64,000 nt of DNA from Simplicispira suum (GCF_003008595.1 NZ_CP027669.1:248001-312000), one strand, 5' to 3'. Positions 1-9,814 are shown, numbered from the stretch's first letter. The notes: generated from the letters alone by a model not told the origin. A program made the numbers and translations.

Positions 1-1240
1 CGGGATTGAGCACCGCCGTAACGGCAGCGGGTGCTGCAGCCTGCACGGCATCCGTCGTTGAATCATCTGCCGGCTCAGGCGTGTCATCCGACACCCCAAA
101 TTCGAGCGGCATCATCCCCGACGGCAGCATTTCAGGTTCAGCCGGCTGTGGCCGGGTTGTGACGTCGTGCTCCTCAGCGACCTGTCGCACAGTGCCTGCC
201 CCTGCCGCCACTGCGGACGAAGGGACGGCTGCTTTGGCCGGCCCGTGGGTCCAGGTGCCTTCGCTGTTGGCTGGCGCCCGCTGCTTGCGTCCCCAGAGCC
301 ACACCAGCAATGCGGCAAGCGCTAGCAGCAAAGCCAACAAGACATAGACGACGACAGCGGGGAAGCGTTCAGCGGCCCGCTCTTGCAACTGCTGTTGTGC
401 CGCCACGGCGGCTGCCTTGTCGCGCTCGGCGGCGGCAAGTTTTTCGCTCTGGGCCTTGTCCTGCGCTGCGCGGCTCGCTTCTTCCTGCAGCAAGTCTTCG
501 GGCTGCATGTTCAGTGCACGCCACCGTGCTGCTGCTTGCTCACGCAGCGACGGCGAAACCGATTCAGGCAAGGCTGCGATTTCGGTCGAAGCACGCAGCA
601 CCGAAGGCGCCTGCAGCCAGTCCGACAATGGCTCCATGATCAGGCGCGGCCGGCCCGCTTCCTGCTCCGGCTTGCGGGTCACTGCAGGTCTGGCCGCGCG
701 CTCAGCGCGAGCCGGGCGCTGCGCCGGGGCCTGGGTCGAAGGAACAGCGCCCGAACGGCTGGGTACGCCTTCGGGTGCGCCTGCAGCAGCGGAAGTAAGC
801 GTGCTGCGCAGAACCAACGGCACTTCGGCAGCGCGCGCGCGCTCGGCCCTCACCTGGGCGGCGCTGATCGCTTCCGCCGGATAGGCCAACACCGTGTAAA
901 TGCGCACCACACTGCCCGAACAACCGGCCGAAAGACGCACGCTGAGCACCGGCTCATTGATCGGCTGGCTGCTTCGCAATCGCACGCTGGCCGGTCGCCC
1001 AGCCGTTTTCGGCTGGGGCGTCACAGAAATCTGACTTTGCGAAATGGGTGTATCGCCCGCCGTGACACCTGCAGTGACACAGGCATCAGATACATCTGCC
1101 CCGTCGGTGCGCACATCGAACACGAGATCCAACGGACGCCCCAAGACGACAGTGCCTTGCGGATTGCCAAGAGAAAGTGCTGCGGCGCCCCCGGCCGCAC
1201 ACACCATCGCCATTCCGAGCAGAAGATGACTAAGTCTCAC
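1..1240 (-). CDS. FimV-like inner-membrane protein, C-terminus cut off by window edge
   Basis: About 413 residues are visible, reading leftward from a GTG at 1240. An N-terminal signal-type segment (residues 1-21) is followed by a short motif ALSLGNPQG and a beta-rich stretch like the N-terminal domain of FimV, the peptidoglycan-binding TPR protein that organises polar type IV pili. Long Ala/Arg/Gln-rich low-complexity sequence follows, with a heptad-like Glu/Ala/Lys segment just before one membrane helix at about residues 292-317 and an acidic Pro/Ala-rich cytoplasmic tail. The frame is open to base 1, so the C-terminal TPR/LysM-type part cannot be judged. The start is the first good one after an AT-rich region; ATG at 1213 is an alternative. 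The FimV assignment is by architecture and N-terminal motif only. Confidence 0.72.
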   Translation of the reverse strand, partial: MRLSHLLLGMAMVCAAGGAAALSLGNPQGTVVLGRPLDLVFDVRTDGADVSDACVTAGVTAGDTPISQSQISVTPQPKTAGRPASVRLRSSQPINEPVLSVRLSAGCSGSVVRIYTVLAYPAEAISAAQVRAERARAAEVPLVLRSTLTSAAAGAPEGVPSRSGAVPSTQAPAQRPARAERAARPAVTRKPEQEAGRPRLIMEPLSDWLQAPSVLRASTEIAALPESVSPSLREQAAARWRALNMQPEDLLQEEASRAAQDKAQSEKLAAAERDKAAAVAAQQQLQERAAERFPAVVVYVLLALLLALAALLVWLWGRKQRAPANSEGTWTHGPAKAAVPSSAVAAGAGTVRQVAEEHDVTTRPQPAEPEMLPSGMMPLEFGVSDDTPEPADDSTTDAVQAAAPAAVTAVLNP

Positions 1241-1317
1241 TTTTTTTTGTAAATTAATTTTTCCGATTCTTGCATAAATTACAGCACCTGCGCGAACGAC
1301 ATAATCCAAGGATGACA

Positions 1318-2832
1318 ATGAACTTTTCCAAGGTAGGTGTGCTGGGCGCAGGTGCTATGGGCCAAGGCATCGCACAACTGTCTGCCCAAGCCGGCAGCGA
1401 TGTGCTGCTGCTGGACGCCCGTGCGGGCGCTGCCCAGGTCGCTATCGATGCGATAGAAGCGCAATGGCGCAGGATGTCGGAAAAAGGACGCGCAACACCC
1501 GAGCAGGTGAAGCGGTGGCGAAGCGCGCTGCTGGCGGTTGACGATATTCATGCACTGGCGCAGTGCAACCTCGTGATCGAAGCCATCGTCGAGGACCTGG
1601 ACGCCAAGCGTGTCTTGTTTGAGCAACTGGAATCCGTCGTGGCGCCCGACGCCGTGCTGGCAAGCAATACCTCGTCGCTCTCCATCACCGCACTGGCTTG
1701 CAGCCTGCGCCAACCGGAGCGATTTTGCGGTTTTCATTTCTTCAATCCGGTACCGCTGATGAAGATTGTGGAAGTGGTTCCCGGACTGCGAACGCATTCG
1801 ACGGTGTGTGAAAGCCTGTCTGGTTTCGCCCGAAAGATGGGCCACACGCCGGTTCGGGCCCAAGATACGCCGGGATTCATCGTCAACCATGCCGGACGCG
1901 GCTTTGGTACCGAGGCGCTGCGCATCGTCTCCGAGGGCGTGGCAGATTTTGCAACGGTCGATCGCATTCTGCGTGAGCAGGCTGGATTTCGGCTGGGTCC
2001 GTTCGAGCTGATGGACCTGACCGGCCTTGATGTTTCGCACCCGGTGATGGAATCGATCTACCACCAGTTCTACGAGGAGCCGCGTTTCCGTCCCAGCGTC
2101 ATCACAGCGCAGCGCCTGGCCGCAGGGGTCTTGGGGCGCAAGAGCGGCGAAGGCTTTTATCGCTATGCAGACGGTGCTGCGCAAGTGCCGGCCGATCCGC
2201 CTGTGCCGGCCATAGATTGGCTGCCTCCGGTGTGGGTCTCTCCGCGTGCCGCACGGCGCGCGGAGATCTATCAATTGCTGAAAAATCTCGGCGCCTCCAT
2301 CGAAACGGGGGCGACAGCCTCCACGAAGGCGCTGTGTCTGGTCGCACCACTGGGCTTTGATGTCACTACCGTTGCCGTGGTGGATGGCCTGGACCCTGCG
2401 CGTACCGTCGGGATCGACATGCTGATCGAGGACGCCAGCACGCGGCGCCGGGTCCTGGCCATGAACCCCGCCACCCGTGAGGACATGCGTGACGCCGCCC
2501 ACGCCTTGTTCGCGCGCGACGGCAAGCCCGTGAGCGTGTTGCGCGACAGTGGTGGCTTCGTCACCCAGCGCGTGCTCGCGCACATTGTGAACATTGCCTG
2601 TGACATCTGCCAGCAAGGCATCTGCAGCCCCGCCGACCTGGAGATGGCCGTGACGCTGGGCCTGGGCTATCCGCTGGGCCCGCTCGCCATGGGCGACCGC
2701 TGGGGCCCTTCGAGCATTCTTGAAATCCTGTTCAACATGCAGACCGTCTACGGTGACCCCCGCTACCGCCCAAGCCCGTGGCTGCGCCGACGCGGTGCAT
2801 TGGGCCTGAGCCTGACACACGTGGAGCGCTGA
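1318..2832 (+). CDS. paaH: 3-hydroxyacyl-CoA dehydrogenase (PaaH/PaaC type)
   Basis: This 504-residue enzyme would oxidise L-3-hydroxyacyl-CoA (in the phenylacetate pathway, 3-hydroxyadipyl-CoA) to 3-oxoacyl-CoA with NAD+. The dinucleotide motif GAGAMGQG starts at residue 10, and the active-site region GFHFFNPVP places the catalytic His near residue 140. Two tandem C-terminal 3HCDH domains follow, the second at about residues 410-490, as in PaaH proteins of about 500 residues. I chose ATG 1318 rather than ATG 1312 or longer forms because AAGGA lies six bases upstream. Four bases separate it from the crotonase gene, so the two are probably co-transcribed. No other paa genes are present, so the substrate may be a general acyl-CoA. 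Confidence 0.88.
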   Translation: MNFSKVGVLGAGAMGQGIAQLSAQAGSDVLLLDARAGAAQVAIDAIEAQWRRMSEKGRATPEQVKRWRSALLAVDDIHALAQCNLVIEAIVEDLDAKRVLFEQLESVVAPDAVLASNTSSLSITALACSLRQPERFCGFHFFNPVPLMKIVEVVPGLRTHSTVCESLSGFARKMGHTPVRAQDTPGFIVNHAGRGFGTEALRIVSEGVADFATVDRILREQAGFRLGPFELMDLTGLDVSHPVMESIYHQFYEEPRFRPSVITAQRLAAGVLGRKSGEGFYRYADGAAQVPADPPVPAIDWLPPVWVSPRAARRAEIYQLLKNLGASIETGATASTKALCLVAPLGFDVTTVAVVDGLDPARTVGIDMLIEDASTRRRVLAMNPATREDMRDAAHALFARDGKPVSVLRDSGGFVTQRVLAHIVNIACDICQQGICSPADLEMAVTLGLGYPLGPLAMGDRWGPSSILEILFNMQTVYGDPRYRPSPWLRRRGALGLSLTHVER

Positions 2833-2836
2833 ACCT

Positions 2837-3616
2837 ATGGCCGCAGAACTCACCAGCCGCACCGATGGTCAGACCCTGGTCCTGACGCTGAGTCATCCCG
2901 GCCGGCTCAACACCTTGAGTCCGGACATCTACGCTGCAGGCATCGAGGCCCTCAACGGCGCAGAACGAAGCGCCGATGTGCGCTCTGTGGTGCTCACAGG
3001 GGCTGATGGTTTGTTTTGCGCCGGCGGCGACCTTGCGCGCCTGCAGGCCAACCGCCAGCAACCACCTGCAGTTCAGGCGGCGAGCATCGACGCGCTGCAC
3101 GATTGGATCGAGACCATCCGTACGTACCCCAAGCCCGTCGTCGCCGCCATCGAAGGGGCAGCGGCCGGCGCCGGTTTCTCCTTGGTGCTGGCTTGCGATT
3201 TTGCGGTTGCAGCGCGCAGCGCGCGCTTCTCGCTGGCATACAGCCGCGTAGGCCTGTCGCCGGACGGCGGCGCCAGCTGGGCTTTGGCGCAGGCGGTCCC
3301 GCGGGCGTTGGCGGCTGAGTGGTTGATGCTGGGCGAAGCAATTTCGGCCGAACGCCTGCACGCCCTGGGCGTGATCAACCGCCTCACCGAGCCTGGAGCG
3401 GCCCTTGCAGGGGCGCTGAATCTGTGTGCAAGCCTCCATGCGCGTGCGCCCAATGTATTGGCCAGCGTCAAGGAGCTGCTCGTCGACGCAGCGGGAAGCG
3501 ATCTGCACGCACAGTTGGCGCGTGAGCGAAGGCATTTCGTCGACAACCTGCACCACGAAAATGCGGGTGAAGGAATCGTGGCCTTCTTTGAAAAGCGCGA
3601 GCCACTCTTTCGATAA
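2837..3616 (+). CDS. Enoyl-CoA hydratase/isomerase family (oxepin-CoA hydrolase-like)
   Basis: A 259-residue crotonase-fold protein. The oxyanion-hole region GLFCAGGDL is at residues 59-66 and the second loop GAAAGAGFSL at about 108-116. The active-site segment GLSPDGGASW (140-149) has Asp where hydratases carry the second catalytic Glu, a pattern seen in PaaG-like isomerases and in proteins annotated as alternative-type oxepin-CoA hydrolase. It follows the dehydrogenase by four bases and would act one step before it in beta-oxidation or ring-cleavage product degradation. Family is secure; exact substrate is not. Confidence 0.85.
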   Translation: MAAELTSRTDGQTLVLTLSHPGRLNTLSPDIYAAGIEALNGAERSADVRSVVLTGADGLFCAGGDLARLQANRQQPPAVQAASIDALHDWIETIRTYPKPVVAAIEGAAAGAGFSLVLACDFAVAARSARFSLAYSRVGLSPDGGASWALAQAVPRALAAEWLMLGEAISAERLHALGVINRLTEPGAALAGALNLCASLHARAPNVLASVKELLVDAAGSDLHAQLARERRHFVDNLHHENAGEGIVAFFEKREPLFR

Positions 3617-3723
3617 CGGGGATACTGGCGCCCCACCCGCCAGTCCCCAAAGACCCTGCGGTTCGAGTGCGCTGGTCCCCCACGCGACAAAGAAGCCGCT
3701 ACCAGTCACACAAAGGACAGACC

Positions 3724-4443
3724 ATGGACGACCCCATCCTTACTATCGATGAACGCGAGGCGATCAACTCTGGCCGCTGGTTCTCCACCCTTTCACCGTC
3801 GTTGCGACACGACATTCTTCGATGCGCTTACGTCAAACGTTTCAAGGACGGCGGCCTGATTGCTGCCCGAGGCGATCCGCCCGAGGAATGGATTGCCTGT
3901 GCGCGCGGTGCGGTGCGGGTGAGTTCGATATCGATTTCGGGCAAGCAAATCACGCTGACCTATGTGGAGCCGGGCATCTGGTTTGGCGACGTGTCCATCT
4001 TCGATGGGGACCGGCGAACGCACGATACCTACGCGCACGGAGAAACCACCATCCTGTGCGTTGCCAAGGCCGATTTCAAGAAGATTCTGGCCAATCACGT
4101 CGAGTTGTACGAAGCCATGCTGCGCCTGCATGCGCGGCGCATTCGCCAGCTCTACGGCCTGGTGGAAGATCTCAACACCCTGCCGTTGCGCGCACGCCTT
4201 GCCAAGCAGTTGCTGCACCTGGTGCGCAGCTACGGCATCTCCAGTCTCTCGAACAGCGACGAAATGCGCATCGGTCTGCAATTGGCGCAGGAAGAGCTGG
4301 CTCAGCTCCTGGGTGCCTCGCGCCAGCGTGTGAATCAAGAACTCAAGGCCATGGAGCGCGACGACATCATTCGGATCGAGCCCGGTGGCTTGGTAGTACG
4401 CGACCGGCCTGCGCTGATGCGGCTGACAGAAATAGACATTTAG
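3724..4443 (+). CDS. Crp/Fnr family transcriptional regulator
   Basis: A 239-residue protein with an N-terminal cyclic-nucleotide-binding beta-roll (about 25-140), a long dimerisation helix and a C-terminal winged helix whose recognition part reads ELAQLLGASRQRVNQEL (about 195-212). It lacks the N-terminal cysteine cluster of oxygen-sensing Fnr. ATG 3724 has AAAGGAC upstream; the open frame extends further left without a ribosome site. It lies between the two halves of the acyl-CoA cluster in the same orientation, so it probably controls that cluster. The effector is unknown. Confidence 0.85.
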   Translation: MDDPILTIDEREAINSGRWFSTLSPSLRHDILRCAYVKRFKDGGLIAARGDPPEEWIACARGAVRVSSISISGKQITLTYVEPGIWFGDVSIFDGDRRTHDTYAHGETTILCVAKADFKKILANHVELYEAMLRLHARRIRQLYGLVEDLNTLPLRARLAKQLLHLVRSYGISSLSNSDEMRIGLQLAQEELAQLLGASRQRVNQELKAMERDDIIRIEPGGLVVRDRPALMRLTEIDI

Positions 4444-4456
4444 GAAAGGCCTTGCC

Positions 4457-5542
4457 ATGAGCAACTTTGACCACTTCGTCGGAACCCGCGAGGTGTCGGG
4501 TTCTCATGCCTTCGACACCGATGTGCTGAGCGCCTGGCTTGCGCCCAGGCTGGAGGGTTTTTCTGGCCCACTGCAGGTGGAGATGTTCAAGGGTGGGCAG
4601 TCCAACCCGACCTACAAGCTGATCACTCCGACGCGCAACTACGTCATGCGCTCCAAACCCGGACCGGTAGCCAAACTTCTTCCTTCGGCACACGCTATCG
4701 AGCGGGAGTTTGCCGTGATGAGCGGCCTGCAGGGCACGCAAGTGCCCGTTCCCCGCATGCACGTGCTGTGCGAAGACGAAACCATCATCGGCCGCGCCTT
4801 CTACATCATGGAGTACATGGAGGGTCGGGTCCTGTGGGACCAGGCACTGCCCGGCATGACGCCTGCCGAGCGCGGCGCAATCTACGATGAAACCAACCGG
4901 GTGATCTCCGCGTTGCACACTGTGCCTTTTGCCGAGCAAGGGCTGGCGGGCTACGGGAAACCGGGCAACTATTTCGAGCGCCAGATCGGCCGCTGGAGCA
5001 AACAATACCTGGCCTCCGTCACCGAGCCGATCGCCGAGATGGACCGATTGATGGAATGGCTGCCCACACACATTCCGGCGGGCGCGCGCGACGCGGGCCG
5101 AACCTCCATCGTGCACGGCGACTTCCGGCTCGACAACCTCATGTTCCACCCCAGCGAACCGCGGGCGATTGCCGTGCTGGACTGGGAGCTTTCTACACTG
5201 GGCCATCCGCTGGCCGACTTCAGCTACCACTGCATGGCCTGGCACATTCCCCCTGGCATGTTTCGTGGCATCGGCGGGCTGGACCACCAGGCGCTGGGCA
5301 TTCCTACCGAGGCCGAGTACATCCGGCGCTACTGCGAGCGCACCGGTCTTGCCACGCCCGACGAGCTGGCACGCGACTGGAATTTTTATCTGGCCTACAA
5401 CCTGTTCCGGCTGGCAGCGATCCTGCAGGGCATCGCCAAGCGCGTCGAAACGGGAACCGCCTCCAGCGCCCAAGCCAAGGCTTCCTCGGCTGGCGCACGC
5501 CCGCTCGCGGAAATGGCGTGGGGCTTTGCCCAAGCCCACTGA
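4457..5542 (+). CDS. APH-type phosphotransferase, LvaA/ACAD11-kinase-like
   Basis: A 361-residue aminoglycoside-phosphotransferase-fold kinase. The nucleotide-binding lobe is N-terminal ([10 protein letters not shown], about 50-60). The catalytic loop [13 protein letters not shown] lies near residues 217-229 and the metal-binding LDWE follows around 240. Stand-alone members next to an acyl-CoA dehydrogenase correspond to the two halves of mammalian ACAD10/11 and to Pseudomonas LvaA, which phosphorylates 4-hydroxyacyl-CoA. It starts 13 bases after the Crp/Fnr gene and ends 32 bases before the dehydrogenase. An antibiotic-modifying role is unlikely given this context. Confidence 0.82.
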   Translation: MSNFDHFVGTREVSGSHAFDTDVLSAWLAPRLEGFSGPLQVEMFKGGQSNPTYKLITPTRNYVMRSKPGPVAKLLPSAHAIEREFAVMSGLQGTQVPVPRMHVLCEDETIIGRAFYIMEYMEGRVLWDQALPGMTPAERGAIYDETNRVISALHTVPFAEQGLAGYGKPGNYFERQIGRWSKQYLASVTEPIAEMDRLMEWLPTHIPAGARDAGRTSIVHGDFRLDNLMFHPSEPRAIAVLDWELSTLGHPLADFSYHCMAWHIPPGMFRGIGGLDHQALGIPTEAEYIRRYCERTGLATPDELARDWNFYLAYNLFRLAAILQGIAKRVETGTASSAQAKASSAGARPLAEMAWGFAQAH

Positions 5543-5574
5543 ATTGCCACCCCCTGTTTTTGAAGGAGATCCCC

Positions 5575-6822
5575 ATGGACTTTGACTATTCACCCAAAAC
5601 CAAGGACCTGCAGACCCGACTGCTGCAGTTCATGGATGACCACATCTATCCAGCCGAGGCCGCGTACACAGCGGAGTTGGCCGCCAACACGGTGGCGGGA
5701 AAGCGCTGGACACCGCTGGAGACTGTTGAGCAACTCAAGCTCAAGGCGCAGGCCGCCGGTCTGTGGAATCTATTTTTGCCTGTTGACACGGCGCAAGCCT
5801 CTGGCTACCAGGGCGCAGGCCTGACCAACCAGGAGTACGCACCGCTTGCCGAAATCATGGGACGCGTGCTGTGGTCGAGCGAAGTCTTCAATTGCTCAGC
5901 ACCCGACACCGGCAATATGGAAACCATCGCTCGCTATGGCGACGAAGCAAACAAGGCGCGCTGGCTCAAGCCCCTGCTGGAAGGGAAAATCCGCTCGGCC
6001 TTTGCCATGACCGAGCCCGATGTCGCGTCGAGCGACGCCACCAACATCGAAACCCGCATCGAACGCCAGGGTGACGAATACGTCATCAATGGCCGCAAGT
6101 GGTGGACTTCCGGCGCCAACGATCCCCGCTGCGCCGTGTTCATCACCATGGGCAAGACCGATCCGCAAGCGCCGCGTCATTCGCAGCAAAGCATGGTTCT
6201 GGTGCCGGCCGACACGGCGGGCGTGAAGATCGTGCGTGCGCTCAACGTATTTGGCTACGACGATGCTCCTCATGGTCACGCCGAAGTACTATTTGAAAAC
6301 GTGCGCGTACCTGTATCCAATATTTTGTTGGGCGAAGGCCGCGGCTTCGAAATCGCCCAGGGACGCCTTGGCCCCGGACGCATCCACCACTGCATGCGCC
6401 TGATTGGTTTGGCCGAGCGTGCGCTGGAGCTGATGTGCAAGCGCTCCATGTCGCGCGTTGCGTTTGGAAAGACCGTGGCCCAGCAAGGCGTGACCCAGGA
6501 GCGCATTGCCGAAGCCCGCTGCAAGATCGACATGGCACGCCTGCTGACCCTCAAGGCCGCCTGGATGATGGACGTGGCCGGCAACAAGGTGGCCAAGACG
6601 GAGATCGCGATGATCAAGGTCGTCGCCCCCACCATGGCCTGCGAAGTCATTGACTGGGCCATTCAGGCCCACGGCGGCGGCGGCGTCAGCAATGATTTTC
6701 CGCTGGCGTTTTCCTACGCTCAAGCGCGCACACTGCGTTTTGCCGACGGCCCGGACGAAGTACACCGCGCTTCCATCGCCAAAATGGAACTTGGCAAGTA
6801 CGCGCCGCCCAAAGCGGGCTGA
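5575..6822 (+). CDS. Acyl-CoA dehydrogenase, LvaC/ACAD11-like
   Basis: A 415-residue FAD-dependent acyl-CoA dehydrogenase-fold protein. The FAD/substrate motif [13 protein letters not shown] is at about residues 142-154, followed by RKWWTSGA. The C-terminal end carries the family signature [15 protein letters not shown] and a segment [16 protein letters not shown] 5575 is preceded by GAAGGAG at 5562-5568; the same frame is open upstream inside the kinase gene but that extension has no support. Paired with the kinase, it is expected to convert 4-phosphoacyl-CoA toward 3-hydroxyacyl-CoA, which the dehydrogenase at 1318 could then oxidise. Ordinary acyl-CoA oxidation is the alternative. Confidence 0.87.
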   Translation: MDFDYSPKTKDLQTRLLQFMDDHIYPAEAAYTAELAANTVAGKRWTPLETVEQLKLKAQAAGLWNLFLPVDTAQASGYQGAGLTNQEYAPLAEIMGRVLWSSEVFNCSAPDTGNMETIARYGDEANKARWLKPLLEGKIRSAFAMTEPDVASSDATNIETRIERQGDEYVINGRKWWTSGANDPRCAVFITMGKTDPQAPRHSQQSMVLVPADTAGVKIVRALNVFGYDDAPHGHAEVLFENVRVPVSNILLGEGRGFEIAQGRLGPGRIHHCMRLIGLAERALELMCKRSMSRVAFGKTVAQQGVTQERIAEARCKIDMARLLTLKAAWMMDVAGNKVAKTEIAMIKVVAPTMACEVIDWAIQAHGGGGVSNDFPLAFSYAQARTLRFADGPDEVHRASIAKMELGKYAPPKAG

Positions 6823-6863
6823 GCCAAGCGCATAACGTGCTGCGCGGTTGGTAGCCGGGAACA

Positions 6864-6908
6864 GGAGCGCCTGGAGAATGAAATTCCGGCTAACGCTCCA
6901 TTCTTTTT
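6864..6908 (+). terminator. Probable intrinsic terminator of the acyl-CoA cluster
   Basis: GGAGCG (6864-6869) pairs with CGCTCC (6894-6899) around an inner GAATgaaATTC hairpin, followed by ATTCTTTTTG. It lies 41 bases after the acyl-CoA dehydrogenase stop. Confidence 0.55.
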
Positions 6909-6962
6909 GCTATTATATTAATAGCTGCTAGTGCTTATAGAATAAGCGCTAGCAGCCATTTT
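6909..6962 (-). repeat. Dispersed palindromic element, copy A
   Basis: Read on the minus strand it matches the family core well: TGGCTGCTAGCGCTTATT, then TAAGCACTAGCAGCTATT, then ATAGC. It lies between the acyl-CoA dehydrogenase and the cyclase-FHA gene, reaching the stop codon of the latter. Confidence 0.85.
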
Positions 6963-7887
6963 AGCTTAAACTCATGCTGCTCCCGGTGACATGAAACCTT
7001 AGCATGGGAGCCCCCGGCCCAAAGGCAACACCCAAGGAAATGGCGCCGCTGCCGTGAAGGATGCAGGCGTCACGCCGCAAGCGCACCTCGGCGTCGCTGC
7101 CGTCAAAGCGCACCCAGCTGCCAAAGCTGCTCAGATCGGTGAGCGTGAACACCCCTTGCCGCCAGTCAATGCGCGCGTGCATGCGCGAGACCCTAGGGTC
7201 ATGGACAAAGCAGTCGGCCTCGGGCGAACGCCCCACATGCACCGGAACCTCATCCGAGTTGAACACCCGCGTTTCGTCGGTCCACACCAACTCCACGGTG
7301 CCCAGCACATTGTCGAGTGGGGCAATCACACTCGGCAGCAGAGCATGTTGCGTCAAGGCTTCCTGGGGCTGGTCTTCGCGCCAGTCGGCCTGGTAGACCA
7401 CCTGCGATTCGGACTTGCCCCGGATGTCAAACATCCCCAGGCGACGAAAGTGCACGCGCGGCACAGCACCGGCGTCTACAGCTGTAGCGTCCGTGACCCA
7501 GATCTCACTCGCGCCGGCACGCTCGCACAAACGTGAGGCGACGTTGACAGCGTCGCCATAGGTATCGCCTTCGAGCTCCACCACTTCACCCGTGGCGACG
7601 CCAATCCGTATCGCCATGCGCATCGGCTCGGCCCAGCGGGCCAGCGTGAGCTGGTGGTCGCGCTGCAAATCGGCGGCCGCCTGGACTGCAGCGTGAGCGT
7701 CGGTGAAAACGCTCAGAACGCCATCGCCCAACTCTTTCACAACGCGGCCGCCATGGGCGACCACGACATCGCCCATCCAGCGAGTCAAGCGCATCACGGC
7801 TTGGGAAGCGCGCTCGTTGCCAAGGGACTCGTAGAGGGCCGTGCTTCCCGAAAGATCGGAAAACACCACGGTGGCGAAGATGCGCAA
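6961..7887 (-). CDS. Class III adenylate/guanylate cyclase domain fused to FHA domain
   Basis: A 308-residue soluble protein. The cyclase domain (about 1-170) shows the metal-binding VVFSDLSGST, a second acidic site in ELGDGVLSVF and the GDTYGDAVNVASRL segment carrying the Asn and Arg used in catalysis, so activity is plausible. The C-terminal forkhead-associated domain (about 205-295) has VHVGRSPEADCFV and VSRMHARI, which bind phosphothreonine. No membrane segment is seen. The start is a TTG at 7887; an in-frame stop a few codons upstream leaves little choice, and no clear ribosome site is visible. It may link Ser/Thr phosphorylation to a nucleotide second messenger; partner kinase not in the window. 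Confidence 0.85.
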   Translation of the reverse strand: MRIFATVVFSDLSGSTALYESLGNERASQAVMRLTRWMGDVVVAHGGRVVKELGDGVLSVFTDAHAAVQAAADLQRDHQLTLARWAEPMRMAIRIGVATGEVVELEGDTYGDAVNVASRLCERAGASEIWVTDATAVDAGAVPRVHFRRLGMFDIRGKSESQVVYQADWREDQPQEALTQHALLPSVIAPLDNVLGTVELVWTDETRVFNSDEVPVHVGRSPEADCFVHDPRVSRMHARIDWRQGVFTLTDLSSFGSWVRFDGSDAEVRLRRDACILHGSGAISLGVAFGPGAPMLRFHVTGSSMSLS

Positions 7888-7960
7888 GAGGACAGCCCGA
7901 AGAAGGATTGCGAAACTGGCAGTTTAAAACAGCCAAATACTTTTGACGGCAAGATGTGTT

Positions 7961-9286
7961 TCAGATCGGTGCATTTCCGTCGTCGGATCGCCACGCGGCC
8001 GCCCCCTCCCCGGCTAGCCAGCCGCTCGCAAGGCAGGCGGTGAGCAGGTAGCCCCCGGTCGGAGCCTCCCAGTCAAGCATCTCACCGCAACAGAACACGC
8101 CCGGACGGCGCAGCAGCATCAAATGCTCGTTGAGGTCCTCCAGCGCTACGCCGCCCGCTGTACTGATGGCTTCGGCCACCGGACGCGCGGCGCACAACAC
8201 CAGTGGCAGCTCCTTGATCGCAGCAGCAAGAAACGCCGAGTCAGCCATTTGCTCCTTGCTCAGCAACTCGTGCAGCAAACCCATCTTCACGCCGCCCAGA
8301 CCCAGGCGGCTCTTGAGATGGCTCGACAGTGAGCGCGCGCCGCGCGGATGGGCAGTCTCAGCCAACACCCGCTGTGCACTGTGGTCCGGCAGCAGATCCA
8401 GATGCACCGTCGCGCTGTGGTTGCGAGCAATTTCCTCGCGAACGAGGGCCGAGACGGCGTAGATGAGACTGCCTTCCACTCCCGTCGCGGTGACCACGAA
8501 CTCGCCGCGCCGGGAGAAACTCGCCCCCGCTGCATCGGCAAAGCGCATAGCCACTGACTTCAGCGCTGCGCCTGCGTGCCGCTCAACAAAGTGCGGCGTC
8601 CAGCCGCTGGGCGCCTTCTCGCCCTGACCGATCAACTCCTTTAGAAACTCCCGCCGGCTCTCCCCTCGCGCACCCTGCCCACCCACAACGTCGAAGCCGC
8701 AATTGGCAGGCGCCAGTGGTTGTACGCGGGTGCCATCAGCCGACAAAGCCTCTACCCAGGCGCCGTCGGAACCCAGCTGTGGCCAGCTGGCGCCGCCCAG
8801 CGCCAGTACCGTCGCGCCTGCTGCGAGGCGGTACGCACCTGCAGGACCTTGGAACAGCAACGTGCCATCGGCTGCCCAGCCATGCCAGCGCTGGCGCATA
8901 TGGAACTGCACCCCTGCGGCGCGCAGGCGGGCCAACCAGGCGCGCAGCAGCGGAGCGGCCTTCATTTCCGCTGGAAACACCCGTCCCGAGGTGCCTACAA
9001 AGGTGTCAATGCCCAAAGCTTGCGCCCAGGCACGCACCTGGTCCGCACCGAAGTGCGCCAGCCAGGACGCCACCCACGGGACGCGCGCACCGTAGCGGCT
9101 CAGGAACACGTCGGCTGGCTCGGAATGGGTGAGGTTGAGCCCACCCCTACCGGCCAGAAGGAATTTTCGCCCCACCGAGGGCATGGCGTCGTAGACATGC
9201 ACCTGACGCCCCGCAGCGGCGAGTTGCTGAGCCGCCATCAGGCCGGCGGGGCCCCCGCCGATGACGACAGCATCGTGCGAGTGCAC
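7961..9286 (-). CDS. FAD-dependent oxidoreductase of the HI0933/BaiN-like family
   Basis: A flavoprotein of about 441 residues. The N-terminal dinucleotide motif [12 protein letters not shown] is followed by [19 protein letters not shown], the signature of the HI0933-like family (TIGR03862-type subgroup). The C-terminal end [21 protein letters not shown] matches the FAD-contacting segment of that family. Physiological substrate is unknown. The frame is open far upstream; I chose GTG 9286, just before [11 protein letters not shown], because extensions would overlap trxA antisense. TTG a few codons earlier is possible. It is divergent from trxA. Confidence 0.82.
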   Translation of the reverse strand: MHSHDAVVIGGGPAGLMAAQQLAAAGRQVHVYDAMPSVGRKFLLAGRGGLNLTHSEPADVFLSRYGARVPWVASWLAHFGADQVRAWAQALGIDTFVGTSGRVFPAEMKAAPLLRAWLARLRAAGVQFHMRQRWHGWAADGTLLFQGPAGAYRLAAGATVLALGGASWPQLGSDGAWVEALSADGTRVQPLAPANCGFDVVGGQGARGESRREFLKELIGQGEKAPSGWTPHFVERHAGAALKSVAMRFADAAGASFSRRGEFVVTATGVEGSLIYAVSALVREEIARNHSATVHLDLLPDHSAQRVLAETAHPRGARSLSSHLKSRLGLGGVKMGLLHELLSKEQMADSAFLAAAIKELPLVLCAARPVAEAISTAGGVALEDLNEHLMLLRRPGVFCCGEMLDWEAPTGGYLLTACLASGWLAGEGAAAWRSDDGNAPI

Positions 9287-9336
9287 CGAATCATTCAGGC
9301 CTTGCTGCAATTTCGAGATCCTTTCACATCGCATTT

Positions 9337-9355
9337 CGCTATGACTGTGATAGCG
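9337..9355. promoter_or_regulatory. Short inverted repeat in the flavoprotein-trxA divergent region
   Basis: CGCTAT at 9337-9342 and ATAGCG at 9350-9355 form a perfect six-base dyad around seven bases. It could be an operator or a hairpin in a leader. No protein can be assigned. Confidence 0.3.
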
Positions 9356-9442
9356 TATTTCAGCACCACCACAGGCGAGTGTGCCGTGGTTTCTGTCACA
9401 ATGAATGGACTCTATCTCTTTCGCACCCGTCAAAGGAAAAGC

Positions 9443-9775
9443 ATGGCCAGCGACCTCATCAAACATCTTTCCGACGCCAGTTTCGAGGCCGACGTGCTCC
9501 AATCGTCCACCCCCGTTCTGGTGGACTATTGGGCCGAATGGTGCGGCCCCTGCAAAATGATTGCTCCCATTCTTGATGAAGTGGCCGCCAGCCACCAAGG
9601 AAAGCTGCAAGTTGCCAAGATGAACGTGGACGACAACCGCGAAGTGCCTGCGCGCTACGGCATTCGTGGAATTCCTACGCTCATGCTGTTCAAGAACGGT
9701 GAACTTGCAGCCACCAAGGTGGGCGCTATGAGCAAGGCACAGCTCACCGCGTTTATCGAGCAGCAACTCGCCTGA
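9443..9775 (+). CDS. trxA: Thioredoxin 1
   Basis: A 110-residue thioredoxin with the redox-active WCGPCK motif at about residues 33-38 and the cis-proline region RGIPTLMLF near 75-83. It reduces disulfides in cytoplasmic proteins such as ribonucleotide reductase. ATG 9443 has AAAGGAAAA upstream; the longer open frame has no ribosome site. It is followed by rho and rpmE2, the usual betaproteobacterial order. Confidence 0.97.
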   Translation: MASDLIKHLSDASFEADVLQSSTPVLVDYWAEWCGPCKMIAPILDEVAASHQGKLQVAKMNVDDNREVPARYGIRGIPTLMLFKNGELAATKVGAMSKAQLTAFIEQQLA

Positions 9776-9784
9776 TTTTCTTGC

Positions 9785-9814
9785 GCGTGCAGTCCTGCCC
9801 GACGGGCTGCACGC
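9785..9814 (+). terminator. Hairpin after trxA
   Basis: GCGTGCAG (9785-9792) pairs with CTGCACGC (9807-9814), with an inner CCCGaCGGG. There is no T-tract, so it may pause polymerase or protect the 3' end rather than terminate by itself. Confidence 0.5.
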
